A stretch of 64,000 nucleotides of DNA from Haliotis asinina (taxonomy: Eukaryota; Mollusca; Gastropoda; Lepetellida; Haliotidae). How positions within the stretch are numbered: position 1 is the stretch's first letter; each line of letters begins with the position of its first letter. Position numbers and translations under genes: made by a program. Positions 24,901 through 36,900 of this stretch are shown piece by piece. Under the pieces are notes generated by a model. That model was not told where the DNA came from, did not search any database, and saw only the letters and a program-made list of their open reading frames with translations. The stretch lies in NCBI RefSeq assembly GCF_037392515.1, contig NC_090281.1, positions 47,840,645 through 47,904,644 on the forward strand, given 5' to 3'.

Positions 24901-27900
24901 CACACTACATTTTAACACTCACTGAGGTGTTAAGATTTAGTTGTTTAATGCACACAAATGTAAGAACAAGGACCTACAAGATTTGTTATTCATAAATGAA
25001 ACACAGAGTCATGAAACCATCAGGTTTCCCCTTTTAAATTTTTTATTTATCACAGTTTAAAATGTAAAATTTTTCTGTGATGACCATGGTCTACCATGGA
25101 CTTTCATGAAATGACCATGGTCAACCACTGCTTTGAACGAAAACACCATGTTTTACCATGGTTTTGTCTAGGATGACCATGGTCTGCCATGGCAAAAGGA
25201 CAATGACCATGGTCTACCATGGTTTCTGGTGATCATGAGTTGTGATGATCATGGTCTACCATGGTAAAATGGAAAAGACCATGGTCTACCATGGTTACTG
25301 GTGACCATGGTCTATAATGACCATGGTCTGCCATGATGACCATGTTAGACCATGGTCTACCATGGTCTAGAAATGTTGGTGACCACGGTTTAGCACGGTA
25401 AACCATGGTAATACCATGGTTTACTGTGGTAAGCCGTGGTTGACCATGGTCAACCATGGTGCCGTTTCAGCTGGGAGATAAGGTAGAGTTGATCGTATTG
25501 TAAATCACCATTAGGTCTTTTTTCCAATAGAATTGGGGCAAACATATTTTTAATTTTGTGTTTATGACCAAAACAAATTGTACTGAGGGCAAAAAAGTCT
25601 GGAACAACATGAAAGCACAAGTGTTCCTTTATTTTTTTCAAGGTTTCTACACAAGCTATGCACTATAAAGTTTGTGATGACACCTTGGAAAAAAATGAGG
25701 GAACACTTGTCCTTTCATGTGATCTCTTATGTTTTTGCTTCAGTATTTTTTACATTTGGGATCATTTAAAAGAATGTTTTTCAAACACAAAATGGTGTAC
25801 AGTGGGAAGGAACAAACTTTGAAATGGTCACCTTTTCACTTCTGATGGCTCACAGGAGTACAAAAGCGCTGATTTTGTATTGTTCATGAGGACATCCTGT
25901 TCTTTTGGCAGTCAGGAAAACAGTCTTGGGTGCTTATTCTGTAAATTAATAGTTTTATTTAATAGTCTATAAGAATATAAATAAAATTGTGCTTTGTTTA
26001 TCCATTCTTGACAGTGATTGGTCGATGCATACCATCCATATTTGGACAAGTCGCAGATCTCGCCTCTGACCTCACGACATCAGGAGGTTATGCTCTTCAG
26101 GCAGCAGATGGCACCAATGTGACAGGGAATGCCCTCGACAGTGCCAGCTAGTGAGTTGATCAGATCTGTTTTAAATTCTGTCAAGACTTTACCATATAAT
26201 TATCATGTTTATTGTCTCTGATTGTAGTGTTAACTTCTTGGCTACATTGCACAAAGAAATCTTAGTGCATTGACTTTAGTGAGTCCATGATAATGTATGG
26301 GAGTTACGATTAGCTCAACACTAAAAAGGTTGTGTGGAACTTGGCCCCAGGCCTGACTGTCCATCCAATATGTCTCAAGCTCTGGTTAAATTTTGACGCT
26401 GTTGATGTTCACAATATCAATCACTGGGAAGGTTGAGAGTACAGGATGCTGTCATGCATGTCATGACATATGTAGTTTGTTGACATAATGTTTGATGAGA
26501 ATACCATCTGTTGCAGCTACTTGGCTTTGTTCTACCAGTTCAAGGAGTATGGGGAGCTTGTATACAAGGATGTTGTCGCATCGTGGTGGATGCTGTTAGT
26601 GTGAGTACTGTACTCATGACATCCGGACTCAAACATTGCTGCCAGTTAATCAATGTCACCTGAGTGTGGAAAGTATGACTGGACAACTGACTATGTATGA
26701 CCAATTGTCTGACTGTGTCTGACCAACTCACTGACTGTGTATGACCAACTCTGTGACTGTGTATGACCAACTCTCTGTACGACTAACTTTCTGTGTTTGA
26801 CTGTGTATGACCAACTCTCTGTGTATGACCAACTCTCTGTGTATGACTTTGTATGACCAACTCTGTGTATGACCAACACTGTATGAATAACTTTCTGTGT
26901 AAGAGTGTGTATGACCAACTCTGTGTATGACTCCACGCGACCAAGTCTCTGTGTATGACTGTGACCAACTCTCTGTGTATAACTGAATGACCAACTGTGT
27001 GTATAACTGTATCTTTATTGATGACAGCGGCCTGGGGATGGCGATGCTGGTGGCTATGATCTGGATTGTACTGCTGCGGTGGCTGGCCGGCATCATGGTG
27101 TGGATCACTATATTTGCTCTCCTTGGGCTCCTGGGGTTCTGTAAGTATATATCTTCACTTCTTCAGAAGGCTAAGTGTTGCTAATTTGATCAAGTTCAAT
27201 GATGTACAAGCTTTGCTCATACCACCTTCTTATATTTCGTGAGTGTGATGTTTCAATACTAAGAATATTCTTGTACTACTGTGAAACAAGTAGTCCTATT
27301 AATTTCATAAAGAGTGTCTATATTGTACTATCGGATAAAGCCGACTGTCAGATAAACAGGATTAAAGAGACTTGTCTGTATTAATTTATTCTGACTGCAC
27401 ACACATAAAAACGGATCACTAATTTTGGCATTTCATATCTTCTACTACCTTTACCATTCTATCATAAATTCAGGCGTTTTGCACAGTCAGCAAAGTCAAT
27501 ATCAATATAGTCATGCTGTAGTGTGTGTTGGGGTGGTGGGGTAGCCTAATGGTCAAAGTGTTCACTCGTCATGCTGAAGACCCAGGTTCAGTTCCCCACA
27601 TGGGTACAATGTATGAAGCCCATTTCTGGTATCCCCTGCTGTGATATTGCTGGAAACTCAATTTACAACAAAAACAGTGAGTGAGTATGATTTTACCCTG
27701 TTGTTTTTAGCAATATTACAGCAATATCATGGCATGAGACACTAGAAATGGGCTTCACACATTGTGCCTTTGTGGGGAATCAAACTGGCATGGTGAGGGG
27801 ATGCTTTAACTACTAGGCTACCCCACCAGGAAAGCAATGCCTGTAGAATTTTGTTCTGATGAGATGTACTCAAATTATTCTTCCTTGTATTTGACAAAGG

Positions 27901-30900
27901 GTTATATCTGCATTGTTTGTTGAAATTGATTTGGCTGAGATGCGGGTGTGTATAGAATGATTATTAACATGCACGTGTTCTCGACAGTTGGTGGATTGAA
28001 CTGGCAATGAATGAGTTCAGTTTTGTGCAACACCCAGCAATATACCAGCTATATGCAGGTGGTCTGAAAATAATCAAGTCTGGACCAGGCAATCCAGTGA
28101 TCCACAACATGAGCATCGATCTGCGAAATGTTAACCAATGGCATTTGTCAACCAAGTCAGCAAGCCTGACCACCCGATCTCCTTTGTTGCCTCTTGTGAC
28201 AAGCATAGTTGTCTTTTATGGCAAGCATCAGTTGCTAAAGGGCTATTCTATCCCGACCTTCAAGGGTCGTTGGCAGTGAATGTTTAATATAATGCAGTTG
28301 CATCTGTCTATTGACTTGAACTTGGTTTGGGATTGACTCATTTGTCTATATTTGTCCATATTGGACAAATACTTCTCTTACCATAGACACCGCCACAGTG
28401 AACTTTGAATTCTTCAACACCATAGTCTGTGGCATACTGTAGGGTTTACTGTCTCAATATGGGTCCAGACACAGGCTCACTCTCACTGCATGTAAAGGAA
28501 GACTTTATGAGAGAAAACCGCATTGCACAGTCTTGATTTGACAGATTCCAATGTATTTTCATTGAATCTCTGACCGGTGTGTTTGTATAATATTTGACAA
28601 TGATTCAATTTCCTTTATGATTATGATTTGAAAATCAAGTTGAGCTCAGCTAAATAATGTTGACAGACAGTAATAAGTTATGACTGTAAGTACATTGCAT
28701 ATCAGACACTCTCACACTGAAGGCACCTGTTCAATTCCCCAATTCAATTTAATAGGTGCAGTGTGTGAATTTCTGCTGAGCCTGCAGTGATATTGCTGGA
28801 ATATAGCTATAAGCGACTCACTCACTCACTCACTCACTCACTCACTCACTCACTCACTCACTGTTTTCATTTCAGCAACGTACTACAGCTATTCAAAGTA
28901 CTACGAGATGAAGACTTCGAACACAACATCCACATACGGCTTCTCACCATCTTTCGCTGCCAACTTCAACTACTTTCTGTCCCTACAGAAAACATGGCTA
29001 GCTTTCGGTAAGTTGTACAATTTTCTCTTTGCGGAAGTGGTCTCACTCAATGCAGCTGAATGCTCATGCTGTTGGCCACTAGTTTACCCAATCAAGGATG
29101 CTGTATATTGTTGAACAAATTTGGGGAATCATAATTATATTTTGGGATATTTTAATGGAAGGTAATGGAAGATTTCCTTCTCTAAAACATATATTCCCAA
29201 AACTATTCAAGACATGTGACTTTTTTTGCTCCATATAAATGAGCGTTTTAATGACCTTAAGCAACAACTGAATCTTTTACACAGATATATGATCTCTTTT
29301 CTCTGAAATGTCATATGCTTCATCTCATAGTGTTGATGAGATCTACTTGTTTACTTTTGAGGAAAACAAATCTATGTTTGGCTGTAATTTGTTTTTGGTT
29401 TTACATGTTTTTATGATAGTATTTTCAAAGTGAACGCCAGTACTGTGCTTGTATATAGCAAGTCAAGGTCCTTTATAACTTTTACATTGTGTACTCTTAA
29501 AAAAGAGTAGGGGAACCTGAACTGTCAATTTGGATAGGACGTACAAGCGTTAACAAACTTTTCAAGAAATTATTACATCTTATGTAGCACAACAATTTCT
29601 GACAATGTGATCCAGTAATCAGCCAATTACAACAATTGTTGGCTGCTGAAGGTGAATATTATCCAGTATCGTCCTTGATGTGTACTTGTTGATTGTTTCA
29701 GGGTGCATCTCGGCAACCATCACGACCATCTACCTTCTTCTTATTCTCTGTCTGTGCAGCAGGATCCGACTTGCAATCCAGCTCATCAAGGAGGCTAGCA
29801 AGTGGGTAATGAGAGGGCTTCATAGAAGATGGGAGGACTTCATGGGTGATGAGAGGGTTTCCTAGAAGATGGGAGGGCTTCATGGGTAATGAGAGGGTTT
29901 CATGGAAGATAGGAGGGCTTCATGGGTGATGAGAGGGTTTCCTAGAAGATAGGAGGGCTTCATGGGTAATGAGAGGGTTTCATGGAAGATAGGAGGGCTT
30001 CATGGGTAAAGAGAGGGTTTCCTAGAAGATAGGAGGGCTTCATGGGTAAAGAGAGGGTTTCCTAGAAGATAGGAGGGCTTCATGGGTAATGAGAGGGTTT
30101 CATGGAAGATAGGAGGGCTTCATGGGTAAAGAGAGGGTTTCCTAGAAGATAGGAGGGCTTCATGGGTAATGAGAGGGTTTCATGGAAGATAGGAGGGCTT
30201 CATGGGTAAAGAGAGGGTTTCCTAGAAGATGGGAGGGCTTCATGGGTAATGAGAGGGTTTCATGGAAGATAGGAGGGCTTCATGGGTAAAGAGAGGGTTT
30301 CCTAGAAGATAGGAGGGCTTCATGGGTAATGAGAGGGTTTCCTAGAAGATAGGAGGGCTTCATGGGTGATAAGAGAGTTTCATAGAAGATGGGAGGGCTT
30401 CATGGGTAATGAGAGGGTGTCATAGAAGATTGGAGAGCTTCATGGGTGATGAGTGCACATTGTGTGTGACGTGAAGGCCTCAGAGGTGATGGGAGGGCCT
30501 CCTGGGTGATGGAAGGACTTTATTGGTGAAACCAAGATATCGCGAGAAGCCTATGCGGAAAGCCTATTTGGTCGTTTGTCCCTTCTCACAAGGACATGTG
30601 AGAATCTGAGGTAGTATAGATCCCGAGCCACAAACAAGGACAGCTTCCAACATGGCAGACGTCTTTGAGACCCTGCTAGAGAAGTGTCCCATGTCTTGTT
30701 AGGAGGGTGATCTGAACTGGATAAACCTTAGGGATGGTCTCAGCTGAGTGTGTCTCAGTCAGTGATGTCAGCTTGGTGAGTTACAGTGGGTGATCTCACC
30801 TGGGTAGGTGGATGTCAGTGATGTCAGCTTGGTGAGTTACAGTGGGTGATCTCACCTGGGTAGGTGGATGTTAGTGTTTAGGTGGATGGGCCTTAGCAGC

Positions 30901-33900
30901 TGTATGGACTACTATGTTTGGTTGGCTGGTTTGTTGATTGATTTGCTAGACCACAATGATTGGATGGTTTGGTGTTGGGGGGATTGTTAAGATAGATAGT
31001 GACTCTGTTTGGTTTTACAGTTTTACAGTATTGCTTAGGCAATATGTCACAGCATGAAAGCCATGTCACATTTGGTAATGTAAGACACATTTGTTACAGG
31101 GCAATCGGCAGCATGTTCTCCACCTTGTTCTGGCCTGTCATTCCTTGGATCCTGGAGATCGCCTTCATAGCCTACTGGGCAGTCAGTGCAGTGTATCCTT
31201 CATACAGCACCAGCAACAACAATATTGTTTACTGCATAGAGTGACGTTTTGATAACAACGTAATGTAGCTTGATAACAATGTAAGATTCTAATAAAGTGG
31301 TATGTTTCAGTTTTGACTTACCAACATCTAGATTGCTGATCAAACAATTAACAACAATGTCTCTTTTTACTTTTGTCATTTATGGAACAGTTGATTCAAT
31401 AAACTGATCTGGAAGACTGGGGTCAAAACTGGATAGATATACACATGAACATCCCAGCGGATCGTATATTTTAGCCCCGTGGAGTTATCCAACGTTTGTT
31501 TTCAAATGTTTTGTCTGATATCCCCAAGTACAAGGTCTCCGTACATGAAGCTAAGGCTTGGACGATACATTCTGTCACGATTTTACCTACAATATGACGT
31601 GTCTTGATACATACACCTTGAAGGAATGACACAGCATTAAGAATTGAAATAATTTATTTCTAGGTACTTGTGTATAACAATAACATTACTGTTATAAACA
31701 AGCAAGTAATTTTATCATACTTGCGTATATTTTTCTAGATAAGTACTTAAACATGTTTAAGATAATACTGTTTTGAAAAAAAGTTGAGTATCTTTTTGTA
31801 TCGATACACCAGTCACCAATACGATAGCTGTATCAAACCTATATGTATCGCAATGCATTGGTGCATTGGTGAATCATCCCTGAGTCCTTCATGAAGTTGT
31901 GGACCAAGTAGCACTCTGTAAAGAATGGTTCAGTTGACTCAAGCCTTTCACACAATGTTACATTATTGAGTAGAAAATTTGTTTCAAAACATTGATTACA
32001 TGAAGAAAGACGTTTTTTTTAAAAAGGCATATCTTTTGTCTTGTGTTTCTGCTTTATAAATATACACGTGCTTGCTGAAAGGATATGTCCCTAACATATA
32101 ATGTTAATGATGAGGAACATAGTTAAAAATATCTATTTATCCTTATAAGTAGACATCCAAGACACTATTGGCTGTCCATCACAAAAACTTTTATTTAGTT
32201 AATCATATTTTTTATCTCAAGTCTTATATCTGACAGTAAAATTCTTCATCAAAATTTGAAAATCTGGTTGTATCTGGTTGAAAAATTCTTAGATGAAAAA
32301 ATAATGACTTTTCTGTCAGAATGATCTGATCTGTGAGGTATGCATCTAAACCTTAAGTTTTATTATCCCTCACTGCAAGGTGGGAGGGAGATGGGGGTTT
32401 GAGCTTAGTTCATTAGTCCGAGGTGATGGGAACAGATTTTCTCAGTAAGCGTTGTGGACAAGGAAACGAAATGTGGTATGTGTTTTTAGGACATAGTAAG
32501 GGATCATGGAAGATCCGCTCAGAGGAATGGGACAGATTGATTATTCTTCATGCTGGAAGCAGCAGCGAGGGTTTCCTAGCTGGTTGGGATTTGGTGTTCA
32601 GAGGCAAGTCCAAAGACAATAGGAGTAGTATAGGGAATGACAGTTCTAAAACACTTCACATATAGAGTGTGCTAAAGCTAAGCAAAGCTAAGCAAAAGCT
32701 AACCAAAGCTAAGGAAATTTCCTTAGCTTTGCTTAGCTTTTGCTTAGCTTTGCTTAGCTTTAGCACACTCTATATGTGAAGTGTTTTAGAAATTTCCTTA
32801 GCTTTGCTTAGCTTTTGCTTAGCTTTGCTTAGCTTTAGCACACTCTATATGTGAAGTGTTTTAGAAATTTCCTTAGCTTTGCTTAGCTTTTGCTTAGCTT
32901 TGCTTAGCTTTAGCACACTCTATATGTGAAGTGTTTTAGAACTGTCATTCCCTATACTACTATAGGGACTACCATACAGAGATGAGTGGAAACATGTTGT
33001 TTTCGAGGAGGTTCAAAATTAGTTGGTTACAGCTTTGCTAAATAAATTAATCATTATCATCATCGACAATGCACCATATCACAGCGTGCAGTACCCAAAC
33101 AGCAAACCTCTGACGTCTAACAATCCTAAGGGTGACATGATTGCTTGGTTTAAAAAATTCAAAGTGAGAGAAGGTCATGTGGAACTATTTTTTGTTATCA
33201 CCATGTCATGGTAACCTAAATCCATTTGAGATGATATGGGATATCTAAAAGGTGATATTGCAAGATCAAAATACCACGTTTATCTCTTTTTGACCGATTT
33301 GCAGTGTAAAATCACTCTTGATATTTAGGCAGTGCTGTAAGAAGGTTACTGGTCTCGTGATGGTCTTCAGCAGGCAACTGTCGCACTCCTCGTTATTTTC
33401 ATCAACTCTGACTGATGCCACAGATGATAAAGTCACTGTCAGATCATTCAGAATAGATTTTGAGATGCTCCCCTCCACACCGGTCTATTCACATTGCTGC
33501 TGTGCACCCCTCCATGCCAACTGTCAATTTAATGTTTATAATGATGAGAGTTTGTTCATTTCTAATTAATGAAAAGGTGTTTTGTATAGGTCATTCATGA
33601 ATGTCTTGCCTTGTAATATTTAACTACCTTTCTAAACTGATATATTCAATCATGTATGGGGAACCTTTCTAATCAAACAGACTGTAGTGGAGGTGGTAGA
33701 TGAGGGCCCCATTTTAGTACAACTGTTGTACCGTCTACTCTGTAACATCTACTTACGACAGTTGTAGTGCTATAATAGCTTAGTCTCCCGTGGACTTACA
33801 TCTGGTGTGTTGTCATATGGTGTATACGGTGTATACAGTGTTGAGTCCCGGTAGACCATTACATCCTCAATACTCCTTGACTCGATGAGCTATGTGGCCT

Positions 33901-36900
33901 CCATGGGTGAAGCCAACTACTATAGCAACTCCACCAACACCTCCACAGATGGCGTCAACTACTACCTACAGAGGATACCCTGCACCCCAAGTGTATGTAG
34001 AAGTTTAGAAGGAATCTGATCTTTCATGTTTCCACCCTCAAACTCCCCCACCTCCCCAAATGCACCCTCCTCACTCACCCACCTCCTGAACCTCAAACAC
34101 GTCTCTCAACTCCCCCACCTCCCCCAACTCACCAGTCTCCCCCACCTCCCTCAAACTCACCCACCTCGGTGATTCACCCACCTCCCCAAAACACCCACCT
34201 CACTCACCACTTTCAGCTCACCACCTCCCCTAGTTCATCCATCTCCCCCAAACTCGCCCACCTCAGTGATTCACCCACCTCCCCAAAACACCCACCTCAC
34301 TCACCTCTTTCAACTCACCACCTCCCCTAGTTCATCCATCTCCCCCAAACTCACCCACCTCAGTGATTCACCCACCTCCCCAAAACACCCACCTCACTCA
34401 CCTCTTTCAACTCACCACCTCCCCAGCCTCATCCACTTGCCCAAATTCACCTACCAGTCTATGTCACCCAACTCCCAACCTCCCCCAGCTCACCCACCAC
34501 CTCAAACCTGCCAAAATTCCCAACTCCCCAACCCAGGAATTTATTTATTTTAGCAGCTGTTGATCTCTGAGTGGTTAATGTCCCTTCACTCCATACGCCT
34601 CGAGCTGCTTGTCTCTGTCATGGTCAAGGCATGAAGCTCATGCGACAATGATAATCTTGGAACCTGTCTGAAATAAGTTCTGACCTCAATAAATTTCAAA
34701 TTCCTGTTTGCAGTTATGAATTCATTGAAAACATTAAATGATTGTCTTGTCTTATGATGCTATTTGCCTGTTGCAGAGTTCCACTGCAGGCTCAGTGTGT
34801 GAGTTCGTGAAATATGGGGGAGATGAGTAAGTACATACAGAAAAAAATGTAAAAGTTAAGTCTTTTTTAAAAAAATATATTAACAAAATGTATAGATACA
34901 TTTACAGAAAATGTGCTGAAAATAAAAAATCCACAAAATGTCCATAGCGCTACGAGAATCATAAGCCTATGATAAACCAAAGGGTTACAGGTCGTAAGTT
35001 ACAAACACTTTGAGGATTGGGACCACACAGCAGTATTTAAGGCCAAGACCAGTGTCCGTCAAATAGTTGTAGACTTAGGCTAGACACTTTTTTTGCAGTT
35101 GAACCTCTAGTGTGAAGGAAATCGTAGCTCTAGCTGAGATGATTGTAACTACAATGCCTTTACGCAGATGTGCGACATTCTTAGTGTGAAGGTTGTTTTG
35201 TACAGAGGCAGCCTGGTGACAGGTTAAACCAAAGATGGAAATTAATCCTAGTGGCAAGCGAGATGGAAATAAGGGATAGTTTTGGGTCTTTTTTTCTTGA
35301 CAATTCAGAATTATTGTAAACTTAAGTTTTTTATTTCATGAGCTATTTTTTTCACAATAAATGTGATCAATGTTGATTCAACTATAGTTCCAGCAGCTAT
35401 GTACTATTGGGAAATGTGAAAAACACCAGAGTTTGAGATTCTATAGCAGTTGTGATAATTGTAGTAACGTAGTGAAATAAAAATATATGTATTTTTTAAC
35501 ATCTTTTGTTTATACATCAGCTATTCACATAGCTAAACTTAAACAATAGATACAGATTTGTAGCTACTGCAGAAAAGATGTGTACGTGTCTGGTTAACTG
35601 TTTGTGTTCTTAGGTACACAATCGTCATGCAGGTGTACCTGTTGTTCATGTTCCTGTGGGTTCTCAACTTCATCATCGCTATGGGGCAGATGGTTCTTGC
35701 AGGAGCCTTCGCCTCATACTACTGGGCGTACAACAAGCCTGATGACATACCTGCGTTCCCTGTCATCGGCTCATTGGGAAGAACGCTCAGGTAGGTTGTC
35801 TTATGGATAGGATATACACTCATGTTGAAATGAGTGTTATGTTCTGAAGACATTTGAAGTTTCTACTATAAGTGTTCATCCAACACACCCAGTGCGTACT
35901 GTGCGTATTGCATGAATACATCTAGAAATGGGTTATGAGAGCAGGTGAAATACAAAGTAGTTTAACGTATAAAGATGGAGGTAGACAATACATCATCCCA
36001 TTCTGCCTTGTTTGTTTGATTCGTACTATTCATTTGTTCATTTTCCGTTTGTTCTCATTCGGTTTTAAGCATTAGACCAGAAGGACTCATTTCATTGTTA
36101 TACTTGGATACATTGGCTATGGTAGCATTAGATTGTTGAACTTATATTAGAACGCTGTAGTGTTTCAATATTAAACAATTAGAGGTTTCATTCATTTCTT
36201 TTTCAGTTCATTTTATTAATTCATCCACTTTAAAACGATCATATTTAGGTCCTTCTAAATCATTGCTAACAGTTGTCATGTTTAGTTCCTTGTCTGATGT
36301 AGGCCAGAGGAAAGTTTCAATAATTTGGTTGATTAGGCTTTCAGTTACAGTTATTACACAGCTCTGCACGTTTATTTCCACATGAACAACAGGTTGATAT
36401 TCTGGCACGTCTTTTTAAAGTAAGGTTTAACACAGGTGTCTTACCTCAGACACTCATGTATGTTCTTGTTGTACCAGGGTGTGATGTTCAGGTATGTCGT
36501 TTTCATAGTAAGGATGTATGCTCTGGTATCTTATCACACTTCAAATATTCTAGATAAATCTACTGACCTGTCAACACTCAAGTCATAGATACCAAGAATA
36601 CCTATCACTGATGAAGATGTTTTACTGATATACAGATTCAATATGCTTCCTCATCAGGTACCATATCGGATCCCTTGCCTTTGGCTCGCTGATCATAGCA
36701 ATCATCCAGTTTATCAGGATTGCTCTGGAGTATCTAGACTCCAAACTCAAGGGATCTGAAAATGCAGTTGCTCGGTTCTTCCTACGGTGAGTATGTATGC
36801 CTATGCTCACCACTGCTCAGAGTTCTATGATAATGATATCAATATATTATGCATATTCAAAGAGTGACAAATCCATACCCGATAGCTTCCTCAAAACATT

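Larger units (their letters stand above)
20536..25475. mobile_element. ~4.9-kb element with CCCAGCTGAAA TIRs and CCATGG palindrome arrays
   Basis: CCCAGCTGAAA at 20536-20546 and its exact inverse TTTCAGCTGGG at 25465-25475 bound the segment. Just inside each end is a long array of ACCATGGTCTACCATGGTA-type palindromes (20561-21096 and 25081-25461). This symmetrical structure suggests one DNA transposon with subterminal repeats. I recognise no transposase inside. An open frame at 21488-21847 (119 codons, +) has no known domain. A family-1 SINE lies inside (21841-21975, -). No target-site duplication was found. It fills most of SLC44A intron 7. Confidence 0.6.

Noticed and set aside
26540..27108. 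Long - strand frames opposite exon 9 and intron 9
   Set aside because: They read the antisense of the GTGTATGACCAACTC minisatellite.
30999..31244. 81-codon + strand frame reading through the exon 13 donor
   Set aside because: Its start lies in intron 12. Only 31100-31192 matches the transporter, and the continuation is intronic. Kept only as a possible intron-retention product.
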